Origin: Utricularia gibba
Lineage: Eukaryota > Streptophyta > Magnoliopsida > Lamiales > Lentibulariaceae
NCBI GenBank assembly: GCA_002189035.1
Contig: NEEC01000020.1
Span: forward strand, 1,550,001 to 1,614,000
Direction of reading: 5' to 3'
DNA length: 64,000 bases
Shown: positions 11,812 to 23,675 of the stretch, piece by piece
Layout of the letters: every line of letters starts with the position of its first letter
Numbering within the stretch: position 1 is the stretch's first letter
The notes under the pieces: generated by a model
What the model saw: only the letters and a program-made list of their open reading frames with translations
The model's database searches: none
Told to the model about the DNA's origin: nothing
Translations under genes and position numbers: made by a program

Positions 11812-12986
11812 TGATAACCAAAAAATTATGTAATGTTGTTAAATGCAAATTTCTGCTATCAAAAAAATTTATATCCTAATACACATTCTAGCATAAAACA
11901 ATTATGAGCATAGTGATTAGGGTTGAAAACGAAAAGCAGGTGCTTGCTATGTGAAAGTTAATGCATGAAATATGTGTTATGTTGGTAAAATTGGTCTTAA
12001 CTAGAACTAAGGCAGAACTAAAACGAAATACAATAAAGAAAAGTAATAAGTTCTGGAGCTCGGTTGTTTCTAGAATGAAATGGTGAATGCCTTGGGACTC
12101 CTAGGGAATGTATGCTCATCACTAAATAAGCTCATACAAACCACAAATCATACAACTAACTCATAAGGTCTAGGTCTGCCCGGACTCTTGTTTTTCCCCC
12201 TAATCTTTGGTCTACCTCTAATTAGAGTTGTTAAGTTGGGTTTCATTACTTCCCCTTCCTGGATCTATTCTGGTTTGTGAAGGAAGTGGCGTAACTTATG
12301 ATTTATTATGTCTAAGGATGGATTAGCATATTTCTCCCCTTTTTCACCCCAAGGCACCCCCCTAAGTGCTTAACCACTCATGCTTAAAACAAACAAAAAT
12401 AGAAGAGAAAACATCATCCACAATGCATTCATGTCTCAGTCGACTACTAGAAAAAAAACAAGCAAGAAACTGAAATGTTTGACAGAAAGCTAGAAAATGT
12501 CACTAGCTAATCTTAGTTAGGAGTAATAATCCTTGGAAAACAGAAAATAATCTTCAAGCATGAACTTAGTTCCTGTTCGTCTTCATCCTTCTTCCTTCCC
12601 AGAAAACCTTTTCCAGATCGTTGTTCGTGAGTCTCCAATGGGGATATCTGTCTTCTCTCTCATCTTCCCTCCCTTTTTAACCAAAATCTCACTTTTTCAC
12701 CTCCTTGGACTTTGTATGTACTCTTTTTCAGAATTCTACTACCTTCTATGCCACTACACTGTTCATATTTGGCTCATTGGGATTTGTGTTGCGACCTGTG
12801 CTAGATTGCTCGAAGGAAACTATTAAAAGGTTTGGACTAAATCTACGATTTAGTCCCAACTAAGGCTAAATTGGCACTACTACGGTACTTATGTGAAAAA
12901 ATATAGAATTAGGCAATAATGCTTAATTTTTGTAGCACAAAATGAGTAAATTTGATGCATTGAACCACTTAAAATATGTGTTATCA
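11812..12986 (-). repeat. LTR B, 3' LTR of the minus-strand Athila-like element
   Basis: It begins TGATAACC and ends TGTTATCA on the plus strand, like the solo copies elsewhere in the window. The neighbouring internal sequence (12987 onward, read on the minus strand as ending ACTTGAGGACAA) has the motif commonly found just before the 3' LTR of Athila/Tat-type elements. The left flank is AACCT (11807-11811); I cannot find its partner because the 5' LTR is not visible. Confidence 0.7.
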
Positions 12987-13839
12987 TATTATGCTATAAC
13001 GACACTAGCGTTGTCCTCAAGTCTTAACTAAGACTAAGAGGAAGCAAATAGTTAATGAATCTCCTACAATGCGATGTGGATGCTTAACATTCAGCTAAAA
13101 ACGCATGAATTGCAGGGGTGCCAATGTGCATGTGAGGGTGTCACTCAAGCATACATGACAATTTTATCCTGCAAGGTGCATTCGAAGATTAAATGAGAAA
13201 AAATAGCATGTGCTTACCTCCAAAAATTGATGATTGTCACTACTATATTTTTTTTCTTCTTCTTTTCTTTTCATTTTCTTTTTTTTTTCTACAGAGATCC
13301 AGATGAGGGAGAATATAGAGTTAACTCAAGTAAACTGTTGCTTCCCTTCTTTGTATGTGAGTTTGGGCAATGCACTCTCCTCCTTATTCCTCTGAGTTGT
13401 TCTCATAACCTCCCAGTGCTCTTTACTCTGCCGTCTACATACGCTCTTTTGTTGTGTGTTGCTTTTCAAGACATGGGTCTCATCGCTGTTTTGGTGATGA
13501 TGCCTTTTTTTTGACCCATTTGTTTTTGCTGTCTACAGATTTCGTGACAACCAATCCCCCATGAAAAATCAACACATGCCAATCTACTTAAAAAAATCTT
13601 GAATGCACCAATTTGAAAACATGCTCACTGGTTCATAAATGGCCATAACAAAATTCATGCATTTTGTGCATCATGAAAAACATCCCATGCTTGTAAGGAA
13701 ATTCCTCAACCATTCATAAAATTCTTCTGGACCTAGTGTTGTACTAAATTACTCCTAACTTAGACTAATACCATAAAAGGAAAAATAAAAACAAAAATAA
13801 AAATAAAAATAAAACTAAAGATGAGGTGATGCAGCGATG

Positions 13840-14181
13840 TTACTTGATCAGGGACGAGTCCTTCACTCTCTGTTTCAGTTCCTTCACTTCCCTTAACAAA
13901 TGGTTCAGCCTATCATATAGCATATCAATTCTTTCTTTGCAGCAGTAGTCCTTTCCATCCTTTACTCCCTGAAGGTCAAGGCTGCTGGGTGCCTTCAATT
14001 GAGACTTCTTCGTTCTACCATAGGAGATTCTGGGTAGGAGCAATTCCAACGTCCTCCCCAGTTTTCTTGCGCTTACTACTCTCTGATGCGGCTTTCTTGC
14101 TGGGTTTTGCACGGCATTGCTCTGGTGTTGGCGTTTTGCAGGTATCTTGCTAGCTCTTCTCTCTGCATTTCTCAGGAGCAA
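13840..14181 (-). pseudogene. Stub of the Athila-like post-integrase ORF
   Basis: A 113-residue basic ORF with R/K-rich stretches and a C-terminal heptad-like region (LYDRLNHLLREVKELKQRV), probably a coiled coil. Its two ends match the two ends of the longer ORF region in element 2: the lysine/arginine-rich N-terminus matches 21557 downward, and the last 100 bases match 19670-19800. About 1.5 kb between them is missing here. The function of this ORF type is unknown; it has been called env-like in Athila elements without proof. Confidence 0.5.
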
Positions 14182-14609
14182 TGTGAAACGTTTAAAACAA
14201 AATGAACTTTACAAGGAAATTTACTCCCAAATTCCCCAAGGGTTTAAGGGTGAATCTGTAAAATCATGGCAGTTAGTTGCAACCCCTTTAATTACTTTCC
14301 TGTAACCGCACTGCAACTCCCTTTTCTGCAATAGGAACACAATAAAGACTTTCCAAAATAACTCTTAGCTAAGTCTAAAAGTGCAAAAGTAAAATGATAG
14401 GAACATAAAACTACAAAAATTAAACTTGGGTTGCCTCCTAAGAGCATCCCTGTTTTTCAGTTCTGGACTAGACTTTCAGCAAGTTCTACATTGTTTCTGT
14501 GTCCCTTAGGACAAAAACTTCAACTTCTTCAGCAAACGTGATTTGAAGATTTTCATAAAACATCTTCAACCTATGTCCATTCACAATAAAACTTGTGTTA
14601 GTCCCTCCA

Positions 14610-15564
14610 TCATAAACCTCCAGTGTTCCGTTTGGGAAAACTTCTTTCACTACAAATGGTCCGGTCCAACCCAGGGTATAATTTCAGTCCAGATTGAAAC
14701 AACAAAACTTTCTGAACAATTTCAAAGGACCTCCTAGAAATATGCTTGTCGTGGTAAGTTTTGGTCCTAACTTTGAATAACTTTGAGCTTTCGTACGCAT
14801 CATTTCTCAGCTCTTCCAGTTCTGAGAGCTGCAATTTTCTTTGGCTTGCACTAAGACTTTCATAAAGGTTTAGTCTCTTCACTGCCCACCAGGCTTTGTG
14901 CACTAATGCAGCAGGTAACCTGCAGGGTTTTCCATAAACCAACCTGAATGGAGAGTCCCAATTGGTGTTTTATATGCTGTTCGGATTGCCCATAAAGCAT
15001 CCCTCAGTCTCAGACTCCAGTTCTTCCTATTGGGGTTTACCAGTTTCTCCAAAATCTATTAAATCTCCCTATTTGATACCTCTGTTTGGCCATTTGTTTG
15101 TGGATAGTACGTTGTTGATGGCTTTTACCAAATGTTGAGCTGCTTCAATACACTTCTCAAGCCTTGATTATAAAAGTGCATACCTTTATCACTGATCAGT
15201 GACTAGGGAATCCCACATCGCACAAAAATGTTGTTACGCAGAAGATTGATTACTGTCTTTGTGTCATTCGTTCTTGGAGTAATGAATTCAATCCACTTTG
15301 AGACGTAATCAACAGCCACTAAAATATATTTGTAGCTTGCAGAAGTGAGGAATGGCCTCATAAAATCAATGCCCCAAACATCAAATAATTCACATACCAG
15401 AATTCCTTGTTGAGGCATTTCGTACCTATTGGATAAATTTCCCACTCTTTGGCATGGCTTACAACCCTTACAATAAGCATAACAGTCTTTGAAGATGTGA
15501 GGCCAGTTGAATCCACAGTCCAAAATTTTTGTGGCTGTACGGTTTTGTCCATGATGGCCACCAA
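14610..15564 (-). pseudogene. Athila-like integrase (degraded)
   Basis: Reading 15564 to 14610 gives the zinc-binding remnant (CKGCKPCQR), the core start ELFDVWGIDFM with the first catalytic Asp, the VDYVSKW segment, a disrupted SDKG-HF second Asp region, the PQTNGQTEVSN third-residue Glu region, and the C-terminal domain ([13 protein letters not shown], then LRNDAYESS and KVLLFQSGLKLYPG). Stops and frame changes at about 15200 and 15070 break it. Integrase would insert element cDNA into chromosomes; this copy cannot make it. Confidence 0.7.
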
Positions 15565-15622
15565 AGGGTCCTACATGACAAGAAGTGATAATTTTAAGAA
15601 TTTCAAACTCATGAACACATAT

Positions 15623-17522
15623 TCAAATGACGCCATCGTTGCATCTGTTCCAGAGGTAAGGATCATCCGAAATATAATATTTGACGTCGCTCTTCAGTTT
15701 GTTCTTCATGTGATAATCAATTCCCGGTGGCATCACTCCTGCTGAAACAAAGTTAGCCAAGTTTGCAAACCACGGTTCGCGAATATTAGTCCTAACTAAG
15801 AATAATTGTTCATTCGGAAATGCTTCAGTGATAGGACTATTATTCTTATTCCCTTCCATCCTGCTGAGATGGTCAGCGACCATGTTCTCCTTTCAGAGCC
15901 TGTCTTTAATTTCCACATCGAACTCCTGAACAAGGAGAACCCATCTGATCAACCGCGGTTTAGTCTCCTTCTTTTCCATCAAGTGCTTTACCGCTGAATG
16001 TTCTGTGTAGACCACTACCTTGCTCCCTAATTTCTCCAAAGCAAAAATCACAGCTAGAAATTCTCTTTTATCACAATATAATTTTTCTAAACATCATCCA
16101 AGGTTTTAGAGGCATAGGAAATAACATGATGTTTCCCTTCAATTTTCTGTCCTAAAACTGCCCCTACAGCATAACTACTAGCATCACACAGAATCTTGAA
16201 ATCATACCTCAAGTTTGGTGGTTGAATCACAGGAGCAGTAGTCAACCTCTTTTAAGCAATTAAAAGCATTTTTGCATGAATCATCAAAAATAAATTCCAC
16301 ATCATTATGCAAAAGTCTACTAAGAGGCAAGGCAATCTTAGAAAAATTCTGAATAAATCTTCTATAAAAACCAACATGTCTCAAAAAATGATCTTACACC
16401 CTTAACATCAATGGGATATGGTAATTCAGTCATAATTTCAATTTTTTCTTTGTCTATCTCAATACCTTTCCTAGAAATAACATGGCCAAGCACAATTCCA
16501 TGATCAACCATAAAATGACATTTTTCAGAATTAAGAACAAGATTTTTTTCAACACATTTTCGCAAAACCTGATCCAAATGGTCTAAACATGACTCATAAT
16601 CTTCTCCATACATTGTAAAATCGTCCATAAAAATTTCAATGAAATCCTCAGCAAAGTTTGAGAAGATGCTGGTCATACACCTCTAGGGCATTGCACAACC
16701 CAAAGGGCATCCTTCTATAGGCATAAGTCCCAAATGGACAGGTAAAAGTAGTCTTGTCTTGATCCGTTCCTGAAATTGCAACTTGGTTATATCCAGAATA
16801 ACCATCTAAGAAACAATAAAAAGATTTTCCTGCTAATTGTTCGTGCATTTGATCAATGAAAGGTAAGTGGTAATGGTCCTTCTTGGTCACTTCATTTAAT
16901 TTCCTATAGTCTATGCATACTCTCCATCCATTTTGAATTCTATGAGGCACCAGCTCTCCCTTCTCGTTCTCCACCACTGTCATCTTGATTCCCGCCGCAC
17001 TCCTTTACGCCTCATTTGTGGAGATTCGGAGATCGGAAACTTCCCTGCGGTTTCGCTGCTAGAGTGATGCGGGTTAGCGGTCTGTTCACGCCGACCAGTC
17101 TTCTTGGGCACCACATTCACCCATTCACTGTCTGTGATGGATTAGATAATACCTGCATCATGGAGTTTTACAATTTCTTTCTTTACCACTTCCATCATAT
17201 TTGGGTTGAGGCGACTTTGTGGCTAGTGAACAGGTTTTGCTCCATCTTCTAATAAAATTCTTTGCATACATATAGAGGGAGAGATGCCTTCAATATCTGC
17301 AAGACTCCAGCCAATCGCCTTCTTGTTCCTGATCAGCATGTCCAGCACTCGTGACTCTTGGTCTAAGCTAAGACTATTTGAGATGATAACTAGGTTGTTC
17401 ATTTCTTCATCCAAGAATGCGTACTTCAAGTGTGGGACCAGTGGCTTCAGCTTAACTGTCCTCTCTTCCAGAGTCTTGACTTGCATGGCATTCACCTGTT
17501 CTGACCCTTTTTCAGCTTCCAC
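15623..17522 (-). pseudogene. Athila-like reverse transcriptase, RNase H and linker (degraded)
   Basis: The order on the minus strand is a leader with KKAIGWSLADIEGISPSICM, the fingers/palm segment NGWRVCIDYRKLNEVTKKDH, the DGYSGYNQVAI motif, the catalytic IFMDDFTMYG box (two Asp, near 16625), the ISRKGIEID and GFYRRFIQNFSKIA thumb segments, a decayed RNase H, and a linker with VADHLSRMEG and DDPYLWNRC. Frames change near 17240, 16985, 16660 and 16380 and across 15890-16200. The FMDDF form of the active site is usual for Athila-type elements. Confidence 0.7.
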
Positions 17523-18421
17523 TCTTGCAAAAATGATTCCTCATGCTCTTCTTCCTTCTCTTGAATAGCCTTCTCAAGATGTTCTTCAACCAACTTATCC
17601 AACATGTCCACTGAGCATACACTCTCAAAATCGTTGGGATAATTGTTCACCTCTTTCATGTCCAACGTAATCTTTTCTTCATTAAAGGATAATTCAATCG
17701 TGCCCATCTTCACATTAATTATGGCATTGGAAGCGCTGAAGAATGACCTTCCAAGGATGATGGTTGTATCCCTCGAACTTCCAGCAGGCATGTTTACCAC
17801 ATAGAAGTCTGCTGGAAACACAGCTGCTCAATCTTCACAAGAACATCCTCAACCAAGCCTTTGGGAGAAATAACTCTTTGGTCAGCAAGTTCAATTTCCA
17901 CTCCTGAGAATTTCGTACACAGGAAATGACATCATGTTTATGGAGGCTCCCAAGTCAGCCATGGCTCTCCTAATATTCAGGTCACCTATTTTGCAAGGAA
18001 TAAAAAATGTTCCAAGGTCCTTGCGTTTTTCAGGTAGTTTCCAAGTCAAAAGAGCTGAACAACTCTCACTCAACTTCACCTTGCCTTTTTCCTTTAGTTT
18101 AGGCTTTGACATATAGAGCTGCTTCAGGTATTTCATGCTTTTGGGCACCAAGTCAATATACTCCAACAATGTCAAATTTAATTGAGTATTACCTAAAGTT
18201 CTCAACATTTTTTCTTTTTCATTTTGCTCTTCTCTCGTTCTCAGTCTTCCTGGAAATGGTGGTGGGGTTACTTTTACCATGAGAGACTTAGTAGCAATCT
18301 CCACCTCATGTTCTTCAGCATCTCCTTCCACCTCAACTTCAGACTCTTTTACTGTCTCTAAATTACTTTTAGGTTGGACTAATTCACTTCCAGGTTTTTC
18401 TTTTCCTCTTCTTAATATCAT
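17492..18421 (-). pseudogene. Gag tail and aspartic protease of Athila-like element 1
   Basis: An acidic spacer (EVEVEGDAEEHEVEIA) and a lysine-rich KPKLKEKGKVKLSES region precede the protease. The active-site motif reads MADLGASINMM, the DLGA form common in Athila/Tat proteases. The second protease lobe is seen as DTTIILGRSFFSASNAIIN. A frame break near 17830-17890 separates the two parts. It parallels 22416-23339 in element 2 closely enough to show recent common origin. Confidence 0.65.
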
Positions 18422-18491
18422 TGTGCTGATATTTTGTCCTCCCCCAGAGTTGGGATTCTGTTTGGCTTGTGTCGGTAGGCTTCCTTTTTGT

Positions 18492-18731
18492 GTGTACCCT
18501 TTTTCACACTTCTGCCACCTTCTCTGCCACTACGTGTTCAATTCGGCTCCTTGGGACTTGTGTTGCGACCTATGCTACATTGCTCGAAGGAAACTATTAG
18601 AAGGTTGGGACTAAAATAACACGACTACGACACTATGTGCAAAAATATGGAACTAGGCAATAAAGCATAATTTTTGTAGCACAATATGAGTAATTTTCAT
18701 GTATTCAATCACTCAAAAATATGTGTTTTCA
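18492..18731 (-). repeat. LTR scrap joining two Athila-like elements
   Basis: About 240 bp match the last part of LTR B on the plus strand (from TGTGTAC-CCTTTTTCA to TGTGTTTTCA). Its right edge abuts an internal sequence like that after LTR B (compare 18732 with 12987). Its left edge abuts gag of element 1, with a short CTTTTTG/CTTTGT similarity. It looks like the product of a deletion between two neighbouring elements of one family. Confidence 0.65.
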
Positions 18732-19839
18732 TACTATGTTACAACGACCCTACACTTGTCCTCAAGTCCTAATTAAGACTAACAAGATGCAAATAGTTAA
18801 TGAATCTCGTACACAGCGATGTGGATGCTTAACATTCATCTAAAAATGCATGAATTGAAGGGGTGCCAGTGTCCATGTGAGGGTGTCACTTAAGCATACA
18901 TGCCGGTTTATCCTGATAGGTGCATTCAAAGATTAAATTAGGAAGAATAGCATATGTTTACCTCCCAAGAATGCTCGTTGTCACTATTATTTTTCCTCTT
19001 TCTCTTCTCTCTTTTTTCATTCTCTTTTTTTTTCTACAGAGATTGAGCCCAGGGAAAATTTAGAGTTCAACTCAAGTAATTGTTGCTTCCCCTCTTTGTG
19101 TTTGAGTGTGGGCGATGCACTCTCCTACTTATTTCTCCAAGGGTCTCTTCTACTCCTCTGAATTGTTCTCATAACCTCCTTGTGCTCTGTACTCTGCCGT
19201 ATACACACGCTCTTTTGTTGTGTGTTGCTTTTCAAGATGTGGGTCTCATCGCTTTTCTCGTGATGATGCTTTTCTCACCCCTTTTTTTCTTTGCTATTTA
19301 CGAATTCCATGACAACCAGTCTTCCATGAAGGATCAACACATGCAACTTTGCTTAAAAAAAATTTTGAATACACCAATCTGATTATCTTGAACATGTTGC
19401 TACCTCATGGAAATAATCAAGAGAAAACATGCTCACTAGTTCATAAATGGCCATAAAAAAATTTATGTATTTCATGCATCATGGAAAACATCCCAAGCTT
19501 GCAAGAAAATTACTCAACTATTTACAAAATTCTCCTGACCCTAGCACTGGTTCATAAATGACCTTACTAAATTACTCCTAACTTAGACTAACACCATAAA
19601 AATAAAAATGAAAATGAAAATAAAAATAAAAATAAAAATAAAAATAAAAATAAAGATAAGGCAATGCAGCGATGTTACTTGATCAGGGAGGAATCCTTCA
19701 CTCCCTATTTTAGTTCCTTCACTTCCCTTAACAAATCCCCCAGCCTATCATATATCATATCAATTCTTTTTTTGCAGTAGCAGTCCTTTTCATTCTTCAC
19801 TTTGTGTGGTCCTTGTCGAGAAGTCCCTGCTTTTTCTTT

Positions 19840-21557
19840 CTATGCAGGCAGGTTGTTGCAAATTCCTGCTGGAGACCTAAACAAAAAACTACTCCCCTTC
19901 GCTTGGATTAATCCAACGGTTTTAAGAAAGTGAGCATTCAAAGGGAATATTTTTGTCTCCACATGGAAATATTCTAGCTCATGAATTCGATCAGCACATA
20001 GTCTTTGAGCAAGGAGAGTGATTACATTACAAAACCTGAGATGATTGATGGTTTTCACCGATAGTCCCTGTTCATTTGCTCAGCTAAAACTGCCCCAAGA
20101 TTGAATGATTTCTTATGCAACAAACACCACATGACAAATAATTCACATTTATATAATGTATTGAATCCAAGGGCTCTTTCAAATAGCACATCAGAAATCA
20201 ACAAATGGACATATTGTGCAGCAGGTTTTGTAATTAAATCAACCGTTGCACCCTTAGGTTTAAATTCTATAACATACTGACTAGTTAACATCTCATACAC
20301 TTCCTTAGCATTGAAATCATCAGTATAATCAAATAAGGAGGTGGCAAACGCATGCGAATCAACATGCTGCTCAGAACAGAATCCTAAGGTTAAACACTAT
20401 TCAACAATTGATAGGGAAAATTCTTTTACTAACAATCTAAATAAAATTGCTCCTGGTGTAATCACAGTTTCTGGTTTTTCATAACATAATGTGGAAGCAA
20501 ATTCTTATACAAGTTCAACATAGAAAGGGTAATTCATATCGCACAAAATAAGCATCGCAGAATTTTCTAGCAGAGAATGAACTTCAGTAACTATTCCCAA
20601 TTTCACCAAGATCTCATAATCTATGATGCGGCAAGGCATCACCTTTGTCCCTTTTACCTCATCATACCTGGTGGCAAATTCTTCATCCTCAAACTGAAGA
20701 TATTTCAAGTTTAACATCTCTTCATGCTGCTTAAAATAAGGAATGCCCTTGCTGGTCATTCTTCGTTGTGATTTCCCCTTCTCTTCCTCTTCAAGCTTAC
20801 CTGAACTCAAGAACAATGGGACAAGGTTAGGTAAGAATTTTTCTCATTTTGTTTGAACCACTTGTTCCTCCTCCCTGCTGGCATTTTTCTCCATTTCTTC
20901 TATTTCTAGTTCAGGTTGATGCTGCTTCTTTGTTCTGCTTCTTGTTCTCTTTGCAACCAGATTTTGGTCATCCTCTTCCTCCCTTGCTACTGTAGCAGTA
21001 GGTGTGGGTGGCTACTCACTTTCTGCTGGAACTTGTTTTTCTTCCCTAGCTTCATCTTCCTTTTCTTCAGTTGGTTGCTCTGCAATTTTCATGATTTCTT
21101 CCACCTCTACTGGTGCAATTTCTTCTTCAAGTGCAGTTTGCGTGGTGATTTCCTGTTGCTTCCTCTGGCCTTTTCTCCCTTCTCCTTTTTCTGGTACACA
21201 ATCTGGGATACCTTTGTAACTCCTTTGTAGTTCCCTCAATTTTTGCTGAAGGTCAGAGCTATTGGGTGCCTTCAGTCGTGGGCTTCTTCGTTCTACCATA
21301 GGAGGCTCTGTTGCTTCTTGAGAAGGAGTTCCTCCTAGATTTGCTGCATGCAAGAGAGTATCTACACCTTGAAATGCTTCTTCTGTTGGGGCTGCGACCT
21401 TGATTTGTTCCTGGATAGGAGTAATAGTTTCTGCCTTCCCAGTTTTCTTGCGCTTGCTGCTTTCAACAGTGATCTTCTTGTTTGATTTTGCAGCAGCAGC
21501 ACTCTGATGTTGGCATTTTGTAAGCATCTTGTGAGATAATCTTTCTGTAATTCTCAA
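19840..21557 (-). pseudogene. Post-integrase ORF of Athila-like element 2 (broken)
   Basis: The N-terminal piece (21557-21012) is basic then strongly acidic (EEEIAPVEVEEIMKIAEQ), low complexity. The second piece (20816-20505) has KGIPYFKQHEEML and YDEVKGTKVMPCR. The third (20300-19840) has ALGFNTLYKCELFVMWCLL, NLGAVLAEQM and LRFCNVITLLAQRL. The last part resembles the INLGWWIA and PFASLITKLAQHL region of the plus-strand element at 37185-37310, so both families carry the same sense-strand ORF after integrase. It fits what databases call a putative plant transposon protein; its role is unknown. Frame breaks lie near 20820-21010, 20310-20500 and 20058. Confidence 0.5.
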
Positions 21558-21849
21558 GAGAAAGGTGAAACGGTTGAAACCAAATAAACTTTACAATGGA
21601 ATTCACCCCCAAATTCACCAAGGGGTTGGGGGAAGATTTGTAAAATCCTAAAAATTAAACATTTCCACTATACTTATCTTGCATGTAACCACAGATTAAT
21701 TCCCCATTTTGCAATAGGAACACAGCAAAAACTCTCCAAAATAACTCCTAGCTAAGTCTAAAAGTGTGAAAGTTAAATGACAGAAAAATTAAACCAACAG
21801 AAATTAAACTTGAGTTGCCTCCAAGAGCGTCCTTGTTTCCAGTCCTGGA

Positions 21850-22275
21850 CTAGACTTTCTTTGAGTCTACATTTTTCCAGTCCTGCAAGTTAACTCCTTG
21901 CATATCATTAGCAACGTCCTGGGCCTCACTGTTAAAAGTTTTACAAGAATTGTTCAACATTTTGAATACTCCATCTTTGCATCTCCTCCACCAATATGGA
22001 TCATCCCACAAGTCAGATTTTTTATCATTGAGATACATGTTCTTTTCATTGAATTTATCTCCCACTTGTACAATTCCTGTAGCAATGAAATTAAAAATAT
22101 CAGTACAACCTCGTTCCCAAGTTATAGTCTTACCTAGGAGTAACTGTTCATCAAGACATGTTTCTGCAACCATATAAGCATCTTTAGATCCATCAATTTT
22201 CCTGAAATAATTAATACAAACATTCTCCCCTTCAACATTATCCAAAATTTTCTCCCCTTCAAAATTATCCTTCAA
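21850..22275 (-). pseudogene. RNase H-integrase linker scrap in element 2
   Basis: The segment FNFIATGIVQVGDKF and DDPYWWRRCKDGVF aligns with the linker of element 1 (ANFVSAGVMPPG and DDPYLWNRCNDGVI) and of the plus-strand element ([14 protein letters not shown]). Nothing of the catalytic reverse transcriptase or integrase is present on either side, so this marks the inside of a large pol deletion. Confidence 0.5.
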
Positions 22276-22415
22276 ATAATGTTAGTCTTATCTTTGGTCC
22301 GAGATAAGACTAACACTGGAATTTTTCTTCTCAACATCAGCCAAAACCAGTTTCTTGTGAGTTTGAAAAGGCTTGAAATTCACATATTTATCTTTTGATT
22401 CACCTTCTACAGCAT

Positions 22416-23339
22416 TCAAATGCCCCATCTTTCTCCATATCCATTTTTCTTTTTGTCATCTTCTCTCTCTATATGTTCTTCAACTAATTTATTTAGGACG
22501 TCCACTGAGCATACACTCTCAAAATTGCTGGGATAATTGTTCACTTTCTTCATGTCTAGCGTAATCTTTTCTTCATTAAAGGATAACTCAATTGTACCCA
22601 TCTTCACATTAATTATGGCATTGGAAGTGCTCAAGAAGGGTCTTCCAAGGATGATGGTTGTATCCCTTGAACTTCTAGCAGGCATATTCACCACATAAAA
22701 GTCTGTTGGAAACACTAGCTGCCCAATCTTCAAAAGAATGTCTTGAACCAAGCCTTTTGGAGAAATAATTCTTCGATCAGCAAGCTCAATTTGCGCTCTT
22801 GAGGCTTGTAGAGGTCCTAACCTGAGAGTCTCTTATATAGAAAATGACATTACGTTTATAGATGCTCCCAGGTAAGCCATTGCTTTCCTGATGTTCAGGT
22901 CACCTATTTTGCAATGAAGAAAAAATGTTCCAGGGTCCTTGCATTTTTCAGGTAGTTTCCAAGTCAAAAGGGCTGAACAACTCTCACCTAGCTTGACCTT
23001 GCCTTTTTCCTTCAATTTTGGTTTTGACATACAGAGCTGCTTCAGGTATTTCACGCTTTTAGGCACCAAATCAATATACTCCAAGAATGCCAAATTTAAT
23101 TGAGTATTACCCAAGGCTCTCAACATATTTTCTTTTTCATTTTGCTCTTCTCTCGCCTTCAACCTTCCTGAAAATGGTGGTGAGGTTACTTTTACGACAA
23201 GAAGCTCAGTAGCAATCTCCACCTCTTGTTCTTCAGCATCTCCTTCCAACTCAACTTTATACTCTTCTCCCGTCACTAAATTACTCTTAGGTTGGACTAA
23301 TTCTCTTCCAGGTTTTTCTTTTATGCTTCTTAGTGTCAT
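22416..23339 (-). pseudogene. Gag tail and aspartic protease of Athila-like element 2
   Basis: This is near-collinear with 17492-18421: same KPKLKEKGKVKLGES region, a MAYLGASINVM active site in which the catalytic Asp is Tyr, and the second lobe DTTIILGRPFLSTSNAIIN. Loss of the Asp would inactivate the protease even without the frame break near 22750-22833. Confidence 0.65.
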
Positions 23340-23675
23340 TGTGTTGATATTTTCTCCACCCTTAGAGTTGGGATTTTTTTTGGCTTGCGACGGTAGGCTT
23401 CCTTTTTGCTTCAGTTCCCCAATCTCTGTTGCTAGCTGAATAACTTGAATTTCTAAACTCTGGATAGCTGGTTGATTCTCAGCTGGGTTCTTGATTGATT
23501 AGGTCATGAAAGTCTTTAAAATATCCTCTAATGAACTTCCAGAATTTCATCCGGAATTATTCTGGTTTGGAGGCGGAAATTGCTATTGCATCTGCTAGTT
23601 TTGCTTGCAAAGTTGTGGAGCGTGATAAGAAGTTGCTTCTGCTCTTGGAAATTTTGCTGAAATCCTTGTTGTCCA

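Larger units (their letters stand above)
12987..18491 (-). mobile_element. Athila-like element 1, internal region: pol kept, post-integrase ORF mostly deleted
   Basis: On the minus strand the order is gag end/protease (18421-17492), reverse transcriptase and RNase H (17522 to about 15900), integrase (15564-14610), then only a stub of the post-integrase ORF (14181-13840), then 3' LTR B. At 18491 the gag sequence stops in the middle of a CTTTTTG run and continues directly in the middle of another LTR, so the 5' LTR, primer site and most of gag are gone. A variable AAAAAT-type microsatellite lies at 13776-13820. Confidence 0.7.

Noticed and set aside
12560-12826. 88-codon plus-strand ORF, with similar ones at 2524-2760 and 43175-43384
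   Set aside because: Same position in different LTR copies of one family; hydrophobic low-complexity reading in the LTR.
20916-21230. Serine/phenylalanine-rich plus-strand ORFs
   Set aside because: Antisense shadow of the acidic post-integrase ORF at 21012-21557.
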